From Rhinopithecus roxellana (Eukaryota > Chordata > Mammalia > Primates > Cercopithecidae): a stretch of 64,000 nucleotides of DNA. Every line of letters starts with the position of its first letter. The stretch's first letter is position 1. Position numbers and translations under genes: made by a program. Shown one piece after another: positions 12,441 to 25,109 of this stretch. The notes under the pieces were generated by a model. It searched no databases. It was not told the origin of the DNA and saw nothing but the letters and a program-made list of their open reading frames with translations. Location: assembly GCF_007565055.1 (NCBI RefSeq), contig NC_044557.1, forward strand, positions 71,452,095 through 71,516,094, given 5' to 3'.

Positions 12441-13298
12441 AATTCTTGTGGTTTTTGATAAGTGGTCCTGTATCATAACCACTAGCTTCCTTTATTTCTC
12501 AGCTCAAGCTTCAGGATGAGGCTTAATGACACTACAGGTCTCCAAGTTACTGTATAAATGGTAACAAAAGGAAGACTCCATTGGGCTGATGGTATGGTCT
12601 TCAGAAAGGAGTTGGGATGCTTTGCTCAGTGTGTTGCGATCTTTAACTCAGGCCCTTTCTTCTCCCTGAGCTCTTTACAGGATATTCCCCTGGTATATTG
12701 CACATTAAAAATGATAGAGAAAGCAGAAGCATTCTTGGAGCCTAGCAACTGACTGGAATAAAAAGCATTAACATTTTATGGAGTGTCTAATATACTAGTA
12801 TTCCTCAGGGAAAAGGCTTACTCAGTTTTCTCAGTTCTGTTTTCAGAAGGTTCAACCCGTCCTTCGTTTACAAGGTGTTATTAAAATGCCACATACCAGA
12901 ATGGGCACTTAATTTACCCTGGAGAAATACAGCACTGAATCATTCCTTTCAAAAAGGGGACACTAGGGAGTGTTTTAGATTCAATACCTAAATTATAAAA
13001 TGGAGCATGTTCGAAGAGCCAAATCTTCAAACACCAGGTACTGGGGGACAAATTGTAACATCTGATTGTCCTTTACACAGATTAAGAAGTGTGGGCCCAA
13101 GGGTTAAATGGCATAGAAGACTGAGAGGGAATGGAGAGAAGTCCATGTGGCAGAAGCTGTGCCATCCTAGCAGAGGTCAGAAACCTTGTGGATGGGGTGA
13201 ATATGGCAGAGCATGTTAGATGGTGATGATGATGTCAATCATACTAGTCATGATACCTCTCATTTATGACACGGTTGCTATGTGTAAGGTACTGTTTT

Positions 13299-13602
13299 TT
13301 GTTTTTTTTGTGGGTTTTTTTGAGATGAAATCTCACCCTGTCGCCCAGGCTGGAGTGCAGTGGTGCGATCTCGGCTTACTGCAAACTCCATCTCCCGGGT
13401 TCACGCCATTCTCCTGCATCAGCCTCCAGAGTAGCTGGGAAAACAGGCACCCACCACCACGCCCGGCTGATTCTTTACATTTTTAGTAGCGACGGGGTTT
13501 CGCTGTGTTAGCCAGTATATTCTCGATCTCCTGATCTCCTGATCCGCCCGCCTCTGCCTCCCAAAGTGCTGGGATTACAGGCGTGAGCCACCGCACCCGG
13601 CC
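13299..13602 (-). mobile_element. AluS/Y
   Basis: Minus-strand Alu from a T-rich tail through 'gagatgaaatctcaccctgt' to 'ccaccgcacccggcc'. The 12-bp target duplication AGGTACTGTTTT lies at 13287-13298 and 13609-13620. Seven bases before the MLT1 LTR separate the two elements. Confidence 0.94.
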
Positions 13603-13627
13603 GGTGTCAGGTACTGTTTTAAGTGGT

Positions 13628-14056
13628 TGTTATGAGTTCAATTATGGCCCGCCCATGTTTGCCCCCCAACAACAAAAAAAAAACTATGTGTTGAAGTCCC
13701 AACCTTCAGGAACTAAATAATGTGGCCTTATTTAGAAACAAAGTCGTTGCAGATGTAATTAGTTAAGATGAGGTCGTCCTGGAGGAGGATGAGCTTCTAA
13801 TCCACTATGATTGGTGTCCTTATAAAAAGGGAAATTGTTGAGAGACAGATCAGATTGCGCACAGGGAAAAGGTTGTGTAAAGACTGGAGTAATGCTGCCT
13901 CAAGCCAAGGAACTACCGGCAGCTGGGAGAGAGGCCTGGCACGGAGCCTTCCCTAGCGCCTTCAGAGGGAGCCTAGCTCTGCAGGCACCTTGATCCTTGA
14001 TCTGGGACTTTCAGTCTCCAGAATATTCAGAGAATATATTTCCATTGTTTAAAAGA
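13628..14056 (+). mobile_element. Solo MLT1-type LTR (ERVL-MaLR)
   Basis: The copy starts 'tgttatgagttcaattatgg' and follows the MLT1 LTR in order: 'gttgaagtcccaacc', 'gtggccttatttagaaac', 'gatgaggtcgtcctgg', 'ggtgtccttataaaaaggg', 'agccaaggaac', 'caccttgatc' and 'tttccattgtttaa'. The last few tens of bases of the LTR are missing. There are no internal retroviral sequences next to it, so this is a solo or fragmentary LTR. Confidence 0.8.
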
Positions 14057-17000
14057 AGAGGAAGAAGAAAAAGAAGTGTGGCCAGAACTACTCCTGGGCA
14101 TTCCAAATCTTTGCCAACAAACTTGTACTCCAAAAATATGGCAGGAAAGCTGCCTGTGAAGTCAAGCCCAAAAAATACCTGGAGGCTTCTAAGACTGAAC
14201 TAATTTATAATACCTTTAGTAGTGTGCACAGATTCACATAGGAAAGTTTCTCATTGAGACCCATTAGCAGAAACGGTGTGACTTCTGCAGTAGAAGAAAA
14301 GTCCCATTTCTTTTTTGAATTGCTTTCATTCTACCGACACCAAGAAAGGAGCCCTGCCTTGTACTGATCATAAAGTAAACCCAATTTAGATAGAGTTTGA
14401 GTACAGTAATATAGGGAAACTGTGATGATCACTTATTTTTTTTAAATTCTTTTGGAAATGAAAAACTTAGGCAAGGAAAGCAGCTTAAGATGAAAAACAA
14501 CATCTGTAAGGGGTAGGTATGATTCATCTTCTTTTACCATATATTTTTTCTTTGCTAACTTTTTGTTGGAGAAGTTCGTGGCAAAACACAAACAAAAACA
14601 AAAAAACTTCTCCATTGTCTTTATTGGTTAAAAGTTTCATCCCACCTACTGGTTAAGTGGTTAGTGTACTTGCTGTAGGCGTCAAAGGAGATCTTCTCTG
14701 TGCCCATTAATTTTTGGCCTTCAGATCCGAGAATTAACCACAACCAGTGTCTTAGCTCATTCTCTGTTTACTTTTTATTTACTTTTCTTGCTACTCCTGA
14801 GGTAATGATCAGAGGCAAGATGCCCATAATTTAGAGTTGCTAACTTATAAGAAAATTGTCTTTCAAATTCATAGGCATTATAGTCTACTAGTGAGAAAAC
14901 TTAGCATTACCTGTTAAACTGACAAGCATGTATATATCAAAATGTGAAAGTTATAGTCACATAATACTGCATAAAATTTCTGAATTGCCATTTTTGTCCT
15001 TGAAATAAGATGAGCACAGGCCTTTCAGTTTTCCTAATCAGTAGGTAACATTTTTGTTTGGAAAATATCATGTTATAGTTATAATTTGTATTTATTAGTT
15101 GCTAAGTGCCAATAATTCTGTAAAATATAAAATGACACTATTCCTACTGTAGGGTTTGTTTTTAGAGAATAAAAACCTCAAATGAAAATACAGAAGCTAT
15201 AAGAAACTTCTGTTTCAAACATAATACTTTTTAAAAAAATTTTTGGATCGGTGTTTTTCTACTGTTTATTTTTGATGTATTCCTTGTTCAAGAGGACATA
15301 TGCGCAGAGACGGCTACTATCTGAGATGTCAGTAAGGGAGGTGGGCTTGTTTGATTTGTTTTGTTTTTCAGGATCATTTGGAAAGAGCTGAGGATGGAAA
15401 GTTGATCAAAGAAATCCTGGTACCAAAGGAAACAATTCTGAACACTGGCTTATGGAAAAGATCTGCTTTTCTGAGTAAAAGGAATAGATAATATGTATAA
15501 TATATAATATAATGTACATTAGCATGTTACACAGAACATTAATTTTCATAATTCATCAAACAACCTTTAATGCTCCCTTACTAGCAGGTATCAAAAGATA
15601 CCAATTTAGTTTGTCATCTTAGAATAGACAGTACATGCAACATGAAAAAGAGACTGTCCATGAAACGAAGAAGCCTAATCTACATCACAGACATTCCAAA
15701 GGATTTGGAAACCCAAGTAATATGCATAACAAGTACAAGCAAATTGGAAACATGTTACATTGTTTCTCTAATGGCTGGTCTTACCAGTTAATTATCTCTT
15801 CTCATTTTCTCATCACATTTCTTCACTCGGAGTGCCCTTAATAACATTTGTACTTCAGTAATGATCTACTAACTTTATTTATTAGGGACATTTTTTCATA
15901 TTAATGACAACTTTTTAGACTTCTTCAGGCAAGAGTGATCTCTTCTTGACCCTTCCATTTCTTTTGACCACATTCATCCCTTTTTTCATCTTCTCTTCAT
16001 ATTTGGCTTCCAAAAGACTGCTCTCTTCTCTTTGATTCCTCCCATCTATTGGCTAGTATCTACTTTGGAAATCAGCCCTTCCTTGCCGTTACTTCCAAAA
16101 TGGTTTCAATGTAAACCTCACTTGCCAGAAAACTCTATATACCATCTCTACTTATTATCTTATTCTTGTAAAACACCGTTGTAGTTATGTTGCATTTTAA
16201 AACCTTTACCTCCTTTGATTCTTAAAGCAATATAGTAACATAGACTGAGCAGATGTTACACACCCTCATGAATAGGTACGAATCAAATGTTTCCTTCAAA
16301 ATCATGCAGATATTAAGTGTCAGAATCAGGATAAAAAGCCATGTCTTCTAAGTCGTTAGATTGGAAATCAACTCAAGACATCCCACTGCTATCTCAATGA
16401 ACATCCTATAGTTTCATCTCTTTAAGTTAATACACTGTAATCTCTTCCTATTTCTTTTATTCATCATGTTATACCAGGAACCAAGGCACTACCTTCACAT
16501 CTCTTTGGTATTTGGGCTGCTTTCCATTTAGTTATTCTGGGAGCTTATCTTTCACAATATTTGAACCTGTTTATCTTTCCCACATATAAAAACAGAATTA
16601 CTTTGTCAAGCCAATTTTTAACATCTGGACTAGAATTTTCTTCAATACTACCCTGTCTTAACACCTCTTCTATTACAGTTATTTGTTAATTTTAATTTTA
16701 TTTTTAATATGTTACTCATATTTCATTTTGTACCCTGAAGCCTATCATTGATTCTTTATTATTTTCCTTATCCAGGTCCGTTGGGAGGGACTACTTCAGC
16801 CAGCATGGAGATCTTTATATAGAGAGGTTGATCTGAAGGACAACATTGCAGCCCCAGTGTCCTAAAGTTAGGTAGTCAAAGTAGTCAGATTTTCCCTAAT
16901 GACAGTCTCAGCTGCACATTTAGCTTAGGTTTGCATTTTAAACACAAAACCTGGATGGTAACTGAACACCAGTGCATTGTTGCCTAGAGCATATTCAGTA

Positions 17001-17929
17001 TATTTTTTCAAGCAAAATAAGAGTTTCATTGTTACGATTTAGGGAAGCCTATATTAAACAAACAGTTTTTGTTAGGATCCATCTTTTAGGATTGGGTTCC
17101 ATAGAATAATGCTTTATGAAACCATGCACCTAAATCTATACAAATTGAGCTAGAAATCCAAGGAGAGAGTTTCTCACAGAGGTCTCAGGACTTCCTGTTT
17201 CCCATCTTTCTGGAAACACTTTGAGAATAGACATGCATAGAATTCTGGCACTTAGCTTCTATTTGAGGCAAAGGTGCACTTTAATGAATAAAATAAACAA
17301 AATAATCTGTGCCCTGAACTTTAGTAAAAGGTTCTAAATGAGTGTATACTAAGTCCTATTTGAAGTTTTTGGTAGACTGCCCCATATCCCTATTTTACAC
17401 TGCCTTCTCCAACATCTTATTGGAAATATTTCAAATCATTGAACATATCTTGAAACTTTCACAGAAAAGGATATCCCTTTCAAATTGTTTTCCACAATCG
17501 AGTTCTTAACATAGCAGCCAATGAATTCACAGTGGTGACAGTTGCCTAAGCTCTATGAGTATAAATATAGCCCTTCAAACAAGGAGGAAGATGTTGAAAA
17601 TATAGAAACCTCATTTTTATCTGTCTGAACCCACTTACAGATGTTTCAATATTTTCCACTATTTTCAATATGTATGGTGTCAACATGTGTTGCAAATATG
17701 GGTTTGTAAAGGGTGATTTTTCTCCCCATTTAAATACACACAGATTTAGTTCAGGTTAAATTTATACTTTACATGTCTAATTGGAACACAATACATTTTC
17801 TCTCAGTGTCTGAAATCATATTTGTTTGGAAATTCAAATTTGGAGCAGAAGCATATACTATAAGTAAATATTAGCAAATCAATGTAAAGTTTGGGGTAAA
17901 GAAGAATAAGCTAAATGTGTTATAGAAAC

Positions 17930-18560
17930 CAGCATCTAAGAAGAAAAAAGATTGATACATTTCATAATACAGAGATGTAATGTTTCTATTAAAAAATAAG
18001 TTGAACAATAAATAATAAACTAGATAAAAATTTGTAACATATATTACAAAGTTTTACTATCCATTAAAGAGCTCATATGAGTTAATTTAAAAAAGGATAA
18101 ACAATATAATAGAAAAAATGTTAAACATACATAAATAGGCTAGTATGTAGTCAGAGAAAAAGAAATCTAGTCACAGATGAAATGCAAATGGTTAATACAC
18201 ATAAAAACATGCACAACTTAACTTCTCAAGGAGCCTGGATTCATTAGATGGCTAGCAAAGTTTTGGGAAATTTGAAAGCCCAGGCATTCTTAGGGAGAAG
18301 GTAAAATTTGAAGATAACTTGTGAATATCTATATAAAATTTAAATCATCACCTCAACAATTATAGTCTTGATAAATTATATATTTATTAATGTAATACTT
18401 ATAATAGGTTATAAATTATAGTGGATCTATAAAAATAGATTGCTACTCATTCTTGAAAATAAATGAAGTATATCTGTATATGGTTATATGCATAATATAT
18501 ATACAACAAATTGTTATAAAATAAATAGTAGAAAAAACCCAATGTTAAAATAATCTATAC
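17930..18560 (+). repeat. Old L1 fragment (L1M-like)
   Basis: 'gatgaaatgcaaatggttaa', 'tgctactcattcttgaaa' and a following 'aaatgaagtatatctgtat' echo the 3' ORF2/UTR region of old L1 elements, heavily diverged. Confidence 0.4.
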
Positions 18561-18791
18561 ATATATGCACACATCATATAAACAAGTATGTGTGCATGTG
18601 TGCAATTATGTATGAGTGTATGTCTGTGCAAAGACACACATAAACATGCACACTCTATATACACACAGGTTAGTATGTTTACAGAAAACATCTGGAGGAG
18701 TAAGCACTGAACTTAATCTCTTAATGATGATTCTCTGCTAGCAGGTGGTATGGTGTAGGGGTGTGGAATTAGGGGAAATTTGACTTACAAC

Positions 18792-18831
18792 TGTATATGC
18801 ATGTATATAATTTAATATACATGTATATACA
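18792..18831. other. Inverted repeat, 16-bp stem with 8-nt loop
   Basis: 18792-18807 and 18816-18831 are reverse complements with one mismatch (a G opposite T). The sequence is AT-rich and lies 60 bp before the 74-bp minisatellite. Confidence 0.65.
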
Positions 18832-18889
18832 TCGTTTGTCTTGTTTTTATTTATCACAGAAATGGAGGAAACAGTCATAGGTCTAGAAT

Positions 18890-19114
18890 GGCCTGTGCAA
18901 ATGCTATCTAGAAATTTTAAAGGTGGGCTGAATTAGTGAACCTGAGTATACAAGAGTAACATTGGCCTGTGCAAATGCTATCTAGAAATTTTAAAGGTGG
19001 GCTGAATTAGTGAACCTGAGTATACAAGAGTAACATTGGCCTGTGCAAATGCTATCTAGAAATTTTAAAGGTGGGCTGAATTAGTGAACCTCAGAGTATA
19101 CAATAGTAATATTG
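18890..19114. repeat. 74-bp minisatellite, three copies
   Basis: Copies start at 18890, 18964 and 19038 with an exact 74-bp period. Copies 1 and 2 are identical. Copy 3 matches for about 58 bases and then has a small insertion and several substitutions. Each unit begins 'ggcctgtgcaaatgctatct'. The identity of the first two copies suggests a recent expansion. Confidence 0.95.
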
Positions 19115-19257
19115 AGTGCCATGCAATGGGCTTTTGGCAATGCAGAATAGTGGTGTAAACACAATCTCTATTTTATTCATGTTAAAAACAATAAATGGAT
19201 TAACAATATTTAATGTAAGCAATATGATTTGTGTTTTCCACTAAAAGTATTTTCATT

Positions 19258-19312
19258 AGTTGTGTGTGTGTGTGAGTCTTTGTGTGTGTGAGTCTCTGTG
19301 TGCGTATGGATA
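19258..19312. repeat. Short TG-rich simple repeat
   Basis: Two short (TG)n runs joined by 'agtctttg' and 'agtctctg' steps. Confidence 0.8.
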
Positions 19313-19329
19313 AATGGCATTTGTTGGGT

Positions 19330-19740
19330 TAGAGCTATTGGGACATTTCCCAGTTCCTTATTCATTTAACATTCAAAATGCATTTAATACTAAATAGGCT
19401 TATGTGTAGAAAATTGTGCCCAGGAGCAGGAAGACAATGAAAATAAAACATATTCTCTGTGTCCTAGAAGGTCACAGCCTAATAATATGGATATAAATAA
19501 ATAAACATGCATACACACAAACATACATATATTATAATGTGATCAGCTAAGTGAAATTATGGGGAGAAAACAGGTACAGTGTTATCACATAGGTTGTAAT
19601 GAGCAAATCTATCTGATAGAGCCAGAGATGGATTGTTAGAGAGGTTGACACATGCAATGAGTTTCCAAGGATGAAGAGAAATTTGTGAGTTGAATAAGAA
19701 ATGTCAGGCAAACATCAGATATGTCTGAAATAACATTGTG
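19330..19740 (-). repeat. L2-like relic
   Basis: 'ttgtgcccaggagcaggaag', 'ctagaaggtcacagcctaat' and a later 'acagtgttatcacata' follow the reverse complement of L2 3' sequence. Diverged. Confidence 0.4.
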
Positions 19741-19769
19741 TGTTCAGTGCCATACTAACAACTAACATG

Positions 19770-20015
19770 ATTAAACACTGCTGTCAGGCACTGTTCTCAG
19801 AGATTTATACACATTAACTCAATCTTCACATTAACTTCATACAGTACAATTATTGTCATTGTTATATTACAATTCAGGAAACCAAAACACACAGAATCTA
19901 TGTAAGTTGCACAAAGTCACACAAATAATATGTGACTGAGTCGATTATCCCAGGAATCAAGGAAAAGTGAAACCAGGCAGTCTGGCCTCAGAGCTCATGC
20001 TCTTAACTATTAGGG
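19770..20015 (-). repeat. MIR relic
   Basis: 'gtcaggcactgttctcag', 'cattaactcaatcttcacat', 'ttgcacaaagtcacacaaat' and 'tctggcctcagagctcatgc' match a minus-strand MIR in the right order. Confidence 0.6.
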
Positions 20016-20049
20016 TGTATCCTCTAAAAAATAAGATTATTGAAAGTAA

Positions 20050-20420
20050 GTTGCAAAGGTAAGATTGTAATGATCATGGACTGTATCCTGTACTAAAGAA
20101 CTTGAACTTTCTTCTATCAGTTATAGAGAATCGTCATGTGGTTGAGAGAGAAAAATAGTCTGACTTGCATTTTAGAAAAAAGACTTTGGCACAGCTTCTG
20201 GATAAGGACTAGAGTGGCACATAGCTTAAAACACAGAGGTCATTGCAATGGCCTAGACAAGAATTCATGGCAGCTTGACCTATGACATAGTCAGTGGGAA
20301 TGGAAAGGATGGGATGGATCAGAAAAATATTTAGAAGATGGAATTGATAGCATCAACAGTGAGTGCTGAGTTTTGGGGGATTAGGGAAAGAGAAGAATAA
20401 GATGATCCTTAGATTTCCAA
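20050..20420. repeat. Unassigned ancient interspersed repeat
   Basis: 'tgacttgcattttagaaaaa', 'tcattgcaatggcctagac' and 'gatgatccttagatttcc' resemble a widely dispersed mammalian repeat consensus that I know by sight but cannot name with confidence. Confidence 0.35.
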
Positions 20421-21114
20421 TTTGATCAGAATTGTATTTCATGCCAAGATACTACGGTTATTATAATTTAAAAAAAGGAAAATGTTATATGCTATTAAAT
20501 ATTACTTTTAAAATTAACAGGGGAAAAAAGGTAACATTCTAGTCTGCAGGTGTTCTATTTACAAGAAAAAGACTAGAATAATATACATTCAAAAAGTCAC
20601 CTTTTTTATCCTTATTATAAACAACTAACATAATTCAGCCTAGCTTAATGTTAGAAGTTAGCAAGTTACTTAAGCACTTTGTAAATAACTTATCAAATGA
20701 AAGATAGCTTTAATTTAAAAGACTATGATTTCACTTTTCATTTCTTTAGGCATATTAAATATCAAACATCAATACTATATTTTATTACAATAATTAGTAA
20801 GGCATAATTTGGTATCTTGAAGTTGCACATGCTTCAATTACTTAAAATTAATTAACTTAATAACTTCCCATAACTCCAGCTAGAAGATAGATGAGCATGT
20901 CAAATAAGTTCAGTGAATTCCCAAGGTAAAATAAATAGTTTATATCTTCTGCTCTAATATTAGAAGGACTAAACAATGACCTATATAGTGACAGGCCAAA
21001 AACAACTGGTCTACCCCTTTCTTCAAATGAATATTTGTTTGTTTTAAGAGAATAACTTGACAACTACATCAATCATACTTGAGTCCTCATCACATTGCAA
21101 AAATATTTTTGTAA

Positions 21115-21345
21115 TAATTAAGGCAGAGAATCATCACGAACTTGAACCCTAATTTTGCCACATCCTTAGCTGTTTGGTCACAAGCAACTTACTTGATTTC
21201 TGTGAGCCTTGGGGCTTTTTTTATGTGTAAAATAGAAATAATAATACATACTTTGCAGGATTGGCTGGAGGATTGGAAACAGTAAGTTAAAGCACCTGGC
21301 ACAGAGGTTTGCTTGTAGTAGTAGCTAGGTGGCAGCTAGTATTGC
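21115..21345 (+). repeat. MIR relic
   Basis: 'tagctgtttggtcacaagc', 'tttctgtgagccttgg', 'gtgtaaaatagaaataata' and 'aagcacctggcacagaggt' follow the MIR consensus in order. Confidence 0.6.
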
Positions 21346-23410
21346 TCAAACTATGTAGGAATGGCCATCGCATGTCTCGTTTCAGTTCACTTTGAATGGT
21401 CTTACTGAAGACTTCCTTAATCTTCACTCTGCATATTCAGCACAATCAAGAAAGCCCATGTACTCCGTCTTTGTATACACGGAGTGTTGATTTCCCTTCC
21501 TGTATACCCTGGTGAGGCAGAAGGGCTCCTTCTGTAATATTCTTTTGCCTGGCTGTGCTTCTGCCTTGCAAAATGTTGGGGTTAAGTCAGAGATGGGCAG
21601 GTGCTGGGAAAACTGGCCACTGACCAAACCTTTCGACTAACAGATCCAGTCTCATATTTGGTTCAACTGAAGGAAACTGCATTAGGTCATCATTACTTGT
21701 ACACCTCTTTTCCACTGTTTTAGAAGCAGTAGGAAACATACTGGAGGAAACTAGTGAAAGTTTACATTTTGTGTTCTACTTTGTGCTCATATCATTCCCT
21801 TTGTGGGCAAGGTAAAATATGAATGCTTCCCATTTACTTAGGTTCTTGGTTATGTAATTCCAATTATATGGGTGAGTTACAGATTCCTTACTCCCAAGAA
21901 TTGTTTTTTTGAGGTAAGAAACAAAACCAGGTTTTAAGATTCGGGTAGCATCCAACAAAAGAAAAACATATTGCCTAAAGAGAGCAAACTGGAAGCTTTT
22001 TAGAATGACTCCCTCTGGACTGTTAGGAAAACAAACAGCAGAGCAAACGTTGCTAATCCTGTTTCTGCTTTGTGCTTCTGGCCATGTAGGGGATAGAGAA
22101 GTCAATCTAATGAGGCCAAAAATCCATTTCCAATCCTACAAGTGATGCATTTAATTTGTCAGGATGTAAATCAGCAGGACCTCTCAGCATGTTTGTGTAG
22201 TATAATCCTAACCATAAAATATTCCTCCTCATTTTGCCAAAGTGGTGGTGGACCTTCCTAAGGGCCAGCTCACTGACTTGGCGGCTGAAGCCCCATCTTA
22301 CTCAAAGCTGGTAAGTCCCACACCCAGACACAACCCTGACACTCCTTGGGGGAGGAAGCAAAGCTTAATTTAGATAATCCCCCCTGCAAAGCGTATTAGC
22401 TGATCCAAACCAGACCTGACCAACTAAAGGCATGTTGTTGCTGCATTTCAGAGATGCCTTAATGTAGAAATAGCTTCTTGATGCATTTGGAGCATTAAGA
22501 TTCGTATAAGGAATAACTAGTGATAATCGATAAACTATTTTTTTAAAAAACATAAACAGCTTCATGCTTGACTTTGAACCTCTCTCCACTTAAATAGGAG
22601 GAGCACATTTCTTCATATGTATCACAAATGGGTATTTTTTATTTGTATAAAGAAAAACACTTATCTTTTTTTTAAGTTGTTTGTGGAAGACTATGTCTAA
22701 TTTAGGAACAAATGTTCTGCCAACACTCCATCACACACATTAGGCCCTTAGACAAGAAGATAGACAGATAACTACAGAGATACAGCAATACCAGGAGGTA
22801 TAGCAATTGATAGAAAAATACCCCAGAACCACATGTAAGATAATGCCATACTTATGCCACCAATTCAAAAAAGAAAGAGATGTAGAATGCGAGTATAAGA
22901 GGCATGCAAGTTTTTGTCTGTATGAGCACAGAAGTGAATTTCCAATTAAAACCTAAATCTCTGAATTTGTAGTAAAAAAACTATATTACTAGAGAAAGAA
23001 ATTGCTATAATCCTGAAAAAATTAACATTAGCAATAAATGATGTGATTTACAGATGTAAGAAAACCTGAGTTTTCTGTTGAAATTAGAATTTAATGAGGG
23101 AGGAACAGTTCATCAGCAGAAGGCACAAATATGTTTGGGATCAGAAGTCAGATTCCTTTGAGATACTGAAGTGCATGGAGAAGCCCCTTCTACCTGACCC
23201 AGAGTGGAGCTCTTTTGAGACCTTGCATCCTAACTCACTTTTAATGATAGAGCAGAGAGAACAACTTTTAAACAGTTTGCCTTTAAAATATAATATTTCA
23301 TAGTGAAAATTCTATAGTAGGAAATGATACCAGATGCTGCATAAAAATCATGATGGGAAGACAAGAAAATCTGAAATGGTCCAGAATTAAGGGAGAAAGG
23401 ATACATTTTT

Positions 23411-23930
23411 AGAAAGAAGGAAGGAAGGAAGGAAGGAAGGAAGGAAGGAAGGAAGGAAGGAAGGAAGGAAGGAAGGAAGGAGGAGGGAGGAGGGAGGGAG
23501 GGAGGGAGGGAGGGAGGGAGGGAGGGAAGGAAGGAAGGAAGGAAGGAGGGAGGGAGGGAGGGAGGGAGGGAAGAAAGGAAGGAAGGAAGGAAGGAAGGAA
23601 GGAAGGAAGGAAGGAAGGAAGGAAGGAAGGAAGGAAGGAAGGAGGGAGGGAGGGAAGGAGGGAGGGAGGGAGGGAGGGAGGGAAGGAAGGAAGGAAGGAA
23701 GGAAGGAAGGAAGGAAGGAAGGAAGGAGGGAGGGAGGGAGGGAGGGAGGGAGGGAGGGAGGGAAGGAAGGAAGGAAGGAAGGAAGGAAGGAAGGAAGGAA
23801 GGAAGGAGGGAGAAAAAAAGAAAAAGAGAAAGAAAGAAAGAGAGAGAGAAAGAGAAGGGAAAGGAAAGAAGGAAGCAAGGAAGGAAGGAAGGAAGGAAAA
23901 ATATGAGAAGGAGGGAAGGAAAGAGAAAGA
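23411..23930. repeat. Large GGAA/GGGA microsatellite and polypurine tract
   Basis: From 23411 to 23875 the plus strand has no pyrimidine, 465 nt in a row. Blocks of (GGAA)n alternate with blocks of (GGGA)n at least five times, then degrade into AAAGAG-type sequence with single interruptions near 23876 and 23900. The minus strand would translate into a long Leu-Pro-Ser-Phe repeat, which is an artefact of the repeat. In the ANGPT1 pre-mRNA the tract is (UUCC)n/(UCCC)n polypyrimidine, about 2.3 kb after exon 3. Confidence 0.97.
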
Positions 23931-24989
23931 GACAGAGTACCTGAGTACAAATGGTGCATAAAGATGGCATTTGATTTTGCAGTTAGGGAGGAGACTTTTC
24001 AGGCCTCCCAGTTTATATTATAGTATCACGACAGCTCAAGGGTCAGATACAGACAAAGACATAATATGCAGATCAGTAGGGAAGAACTAAAGAACGTAAA
24101 TTCATGCGGGCAACTCTTTCAGAAATAAATCAGGTGGTAACAACTACTGAGAGATAGATTCAAACCACCTTAGGTTATACTAGTAAAATGAAATACACAG
24201 TTACTAAGAATATTAGAGAATATTTTATTAATGCAAAATGATATCTATCTCCAAAGAAGTCGGACTTCCAGACTGTGTGTAAGGTACGACAGAACTTTTT
24301 GTGAAAATGATATTTATATATAACATGAAGCAAAATAGGCAGCTCTTTCTGTATGATAAAGCTGTGGTTTTTAATTTTCCTGTGTGTTTTTTTTTGTCCT
24401 TATCCTATAATAAATGTGCTATTTGTATAATTATAAAAGCAAACAACAACTCAGAAAAATAAGGGGAAATTGTCATTGTTTTACTTATCCACGATTCCTG
24501 GACAAAATGTTCACAAATAGCATTTTGAAATATGACTGTAAATGTGGTTCACTTTTGGTGACAAAATTAAACCATAAAGGGGTGACCCTAGATTAAGGGA
24601 TGGTTCAAGTAAAGTATACTTGCTACATACACGTATAAGTCTGGTTACTGTGAAATTGCAGGGCAATAAATGGTATATTTCAACAGGATTGTTAATTCTA
24701 GAACATTTAATCATGCAATCAGGGCCAAGTCCTGTCAGATTTATTTGTAGTTATACAGTTAACCCCATGTCACAGTGCAAGGATAAATAAATGTAACACT
24801 TAGAAACACAAGTCATGCAGCAAGAGTGATCCCTTTCAGATTCTAAACCAACAGCCAGGTTTGTATTTTTCATGCAGAAGTTTAATTGTAATTGTTGCCA
24901 TTATGCTCTATTTTTAGCATGAAGTTGGGAAATTCTTTTAGTTTGTAGATAGTATGAAGAGGCCATGTGTTATAATGGAAATATGAGGA

Positions 24990-25094
24990 CTAGCAGCAAA
25001 GACACCTAAATTACATTCCAATTTCTGCCACTAGCAAGCTGTATGACCCTGGACAAGTCACTCCCTTCCACTGAGTCTCTGTTCCCTCACTTGT
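24990..25094 (+). repeat. MIR relic interrupted by an Alu
   Basis: 'gccactagcaagctgtatga', 'ccctggacaagtcactccc' and 'gttccctcacttgtaaag' are a clear MIR core. The Alu at 25110 is inserted just after it. Confidence 0.65.
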
Positions 25095-25109
25095 AAAGAA
25101 CAGAACTAG

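Noticed and set aside
14049..14239. A 60-residue open stretch after the MLT1 LTR, with a Lys/Arg run followed by 'CGQNYSWAFQIFANK'
   Set aside because: It has ordinary-looking amino-acid use but no start codon, no recognised homologue, and no poly(A) tail or target duplication to mark a processed pseudogene. A protein search would be needed; without a hit it is chance.
18560..18680. Mixed TG/CA stretch with inverted TGTGCATGT/ACATGCACA segments
   Set aside because: It is low-complexity TG/CA sequence that will pair with itself by composition, so there is no reason to call it a specific structure.
21776..22105. 109-residue minus-strand open frame in intron 3
   Set aside because: No recognised family, and the length is within chance for AT-rich DNA of this size.
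22305..22320. A strong-looking plus-strand splice donor 'aaagctggtaagtccc'
   Set aside because: It is on the strand opposite to ANGPT1, with no matching open frame or acceptor nearby. Isolated donor-like sites are common in introns.
23411..23930. Possible CRISPR-like or satellite array
   Set aside because: Units are 4 bp without spacers, and the genome is mammalian. It is a microsatellite.
23230..23970. 246-residue and 190-residue minus-strand open frames rich in LPSF
   Set aside because: They are translations of the GGAA/GGGA simple repeat. A 4-base unit reads through all frames as the same 4-residue pattern, so openness means nothing.
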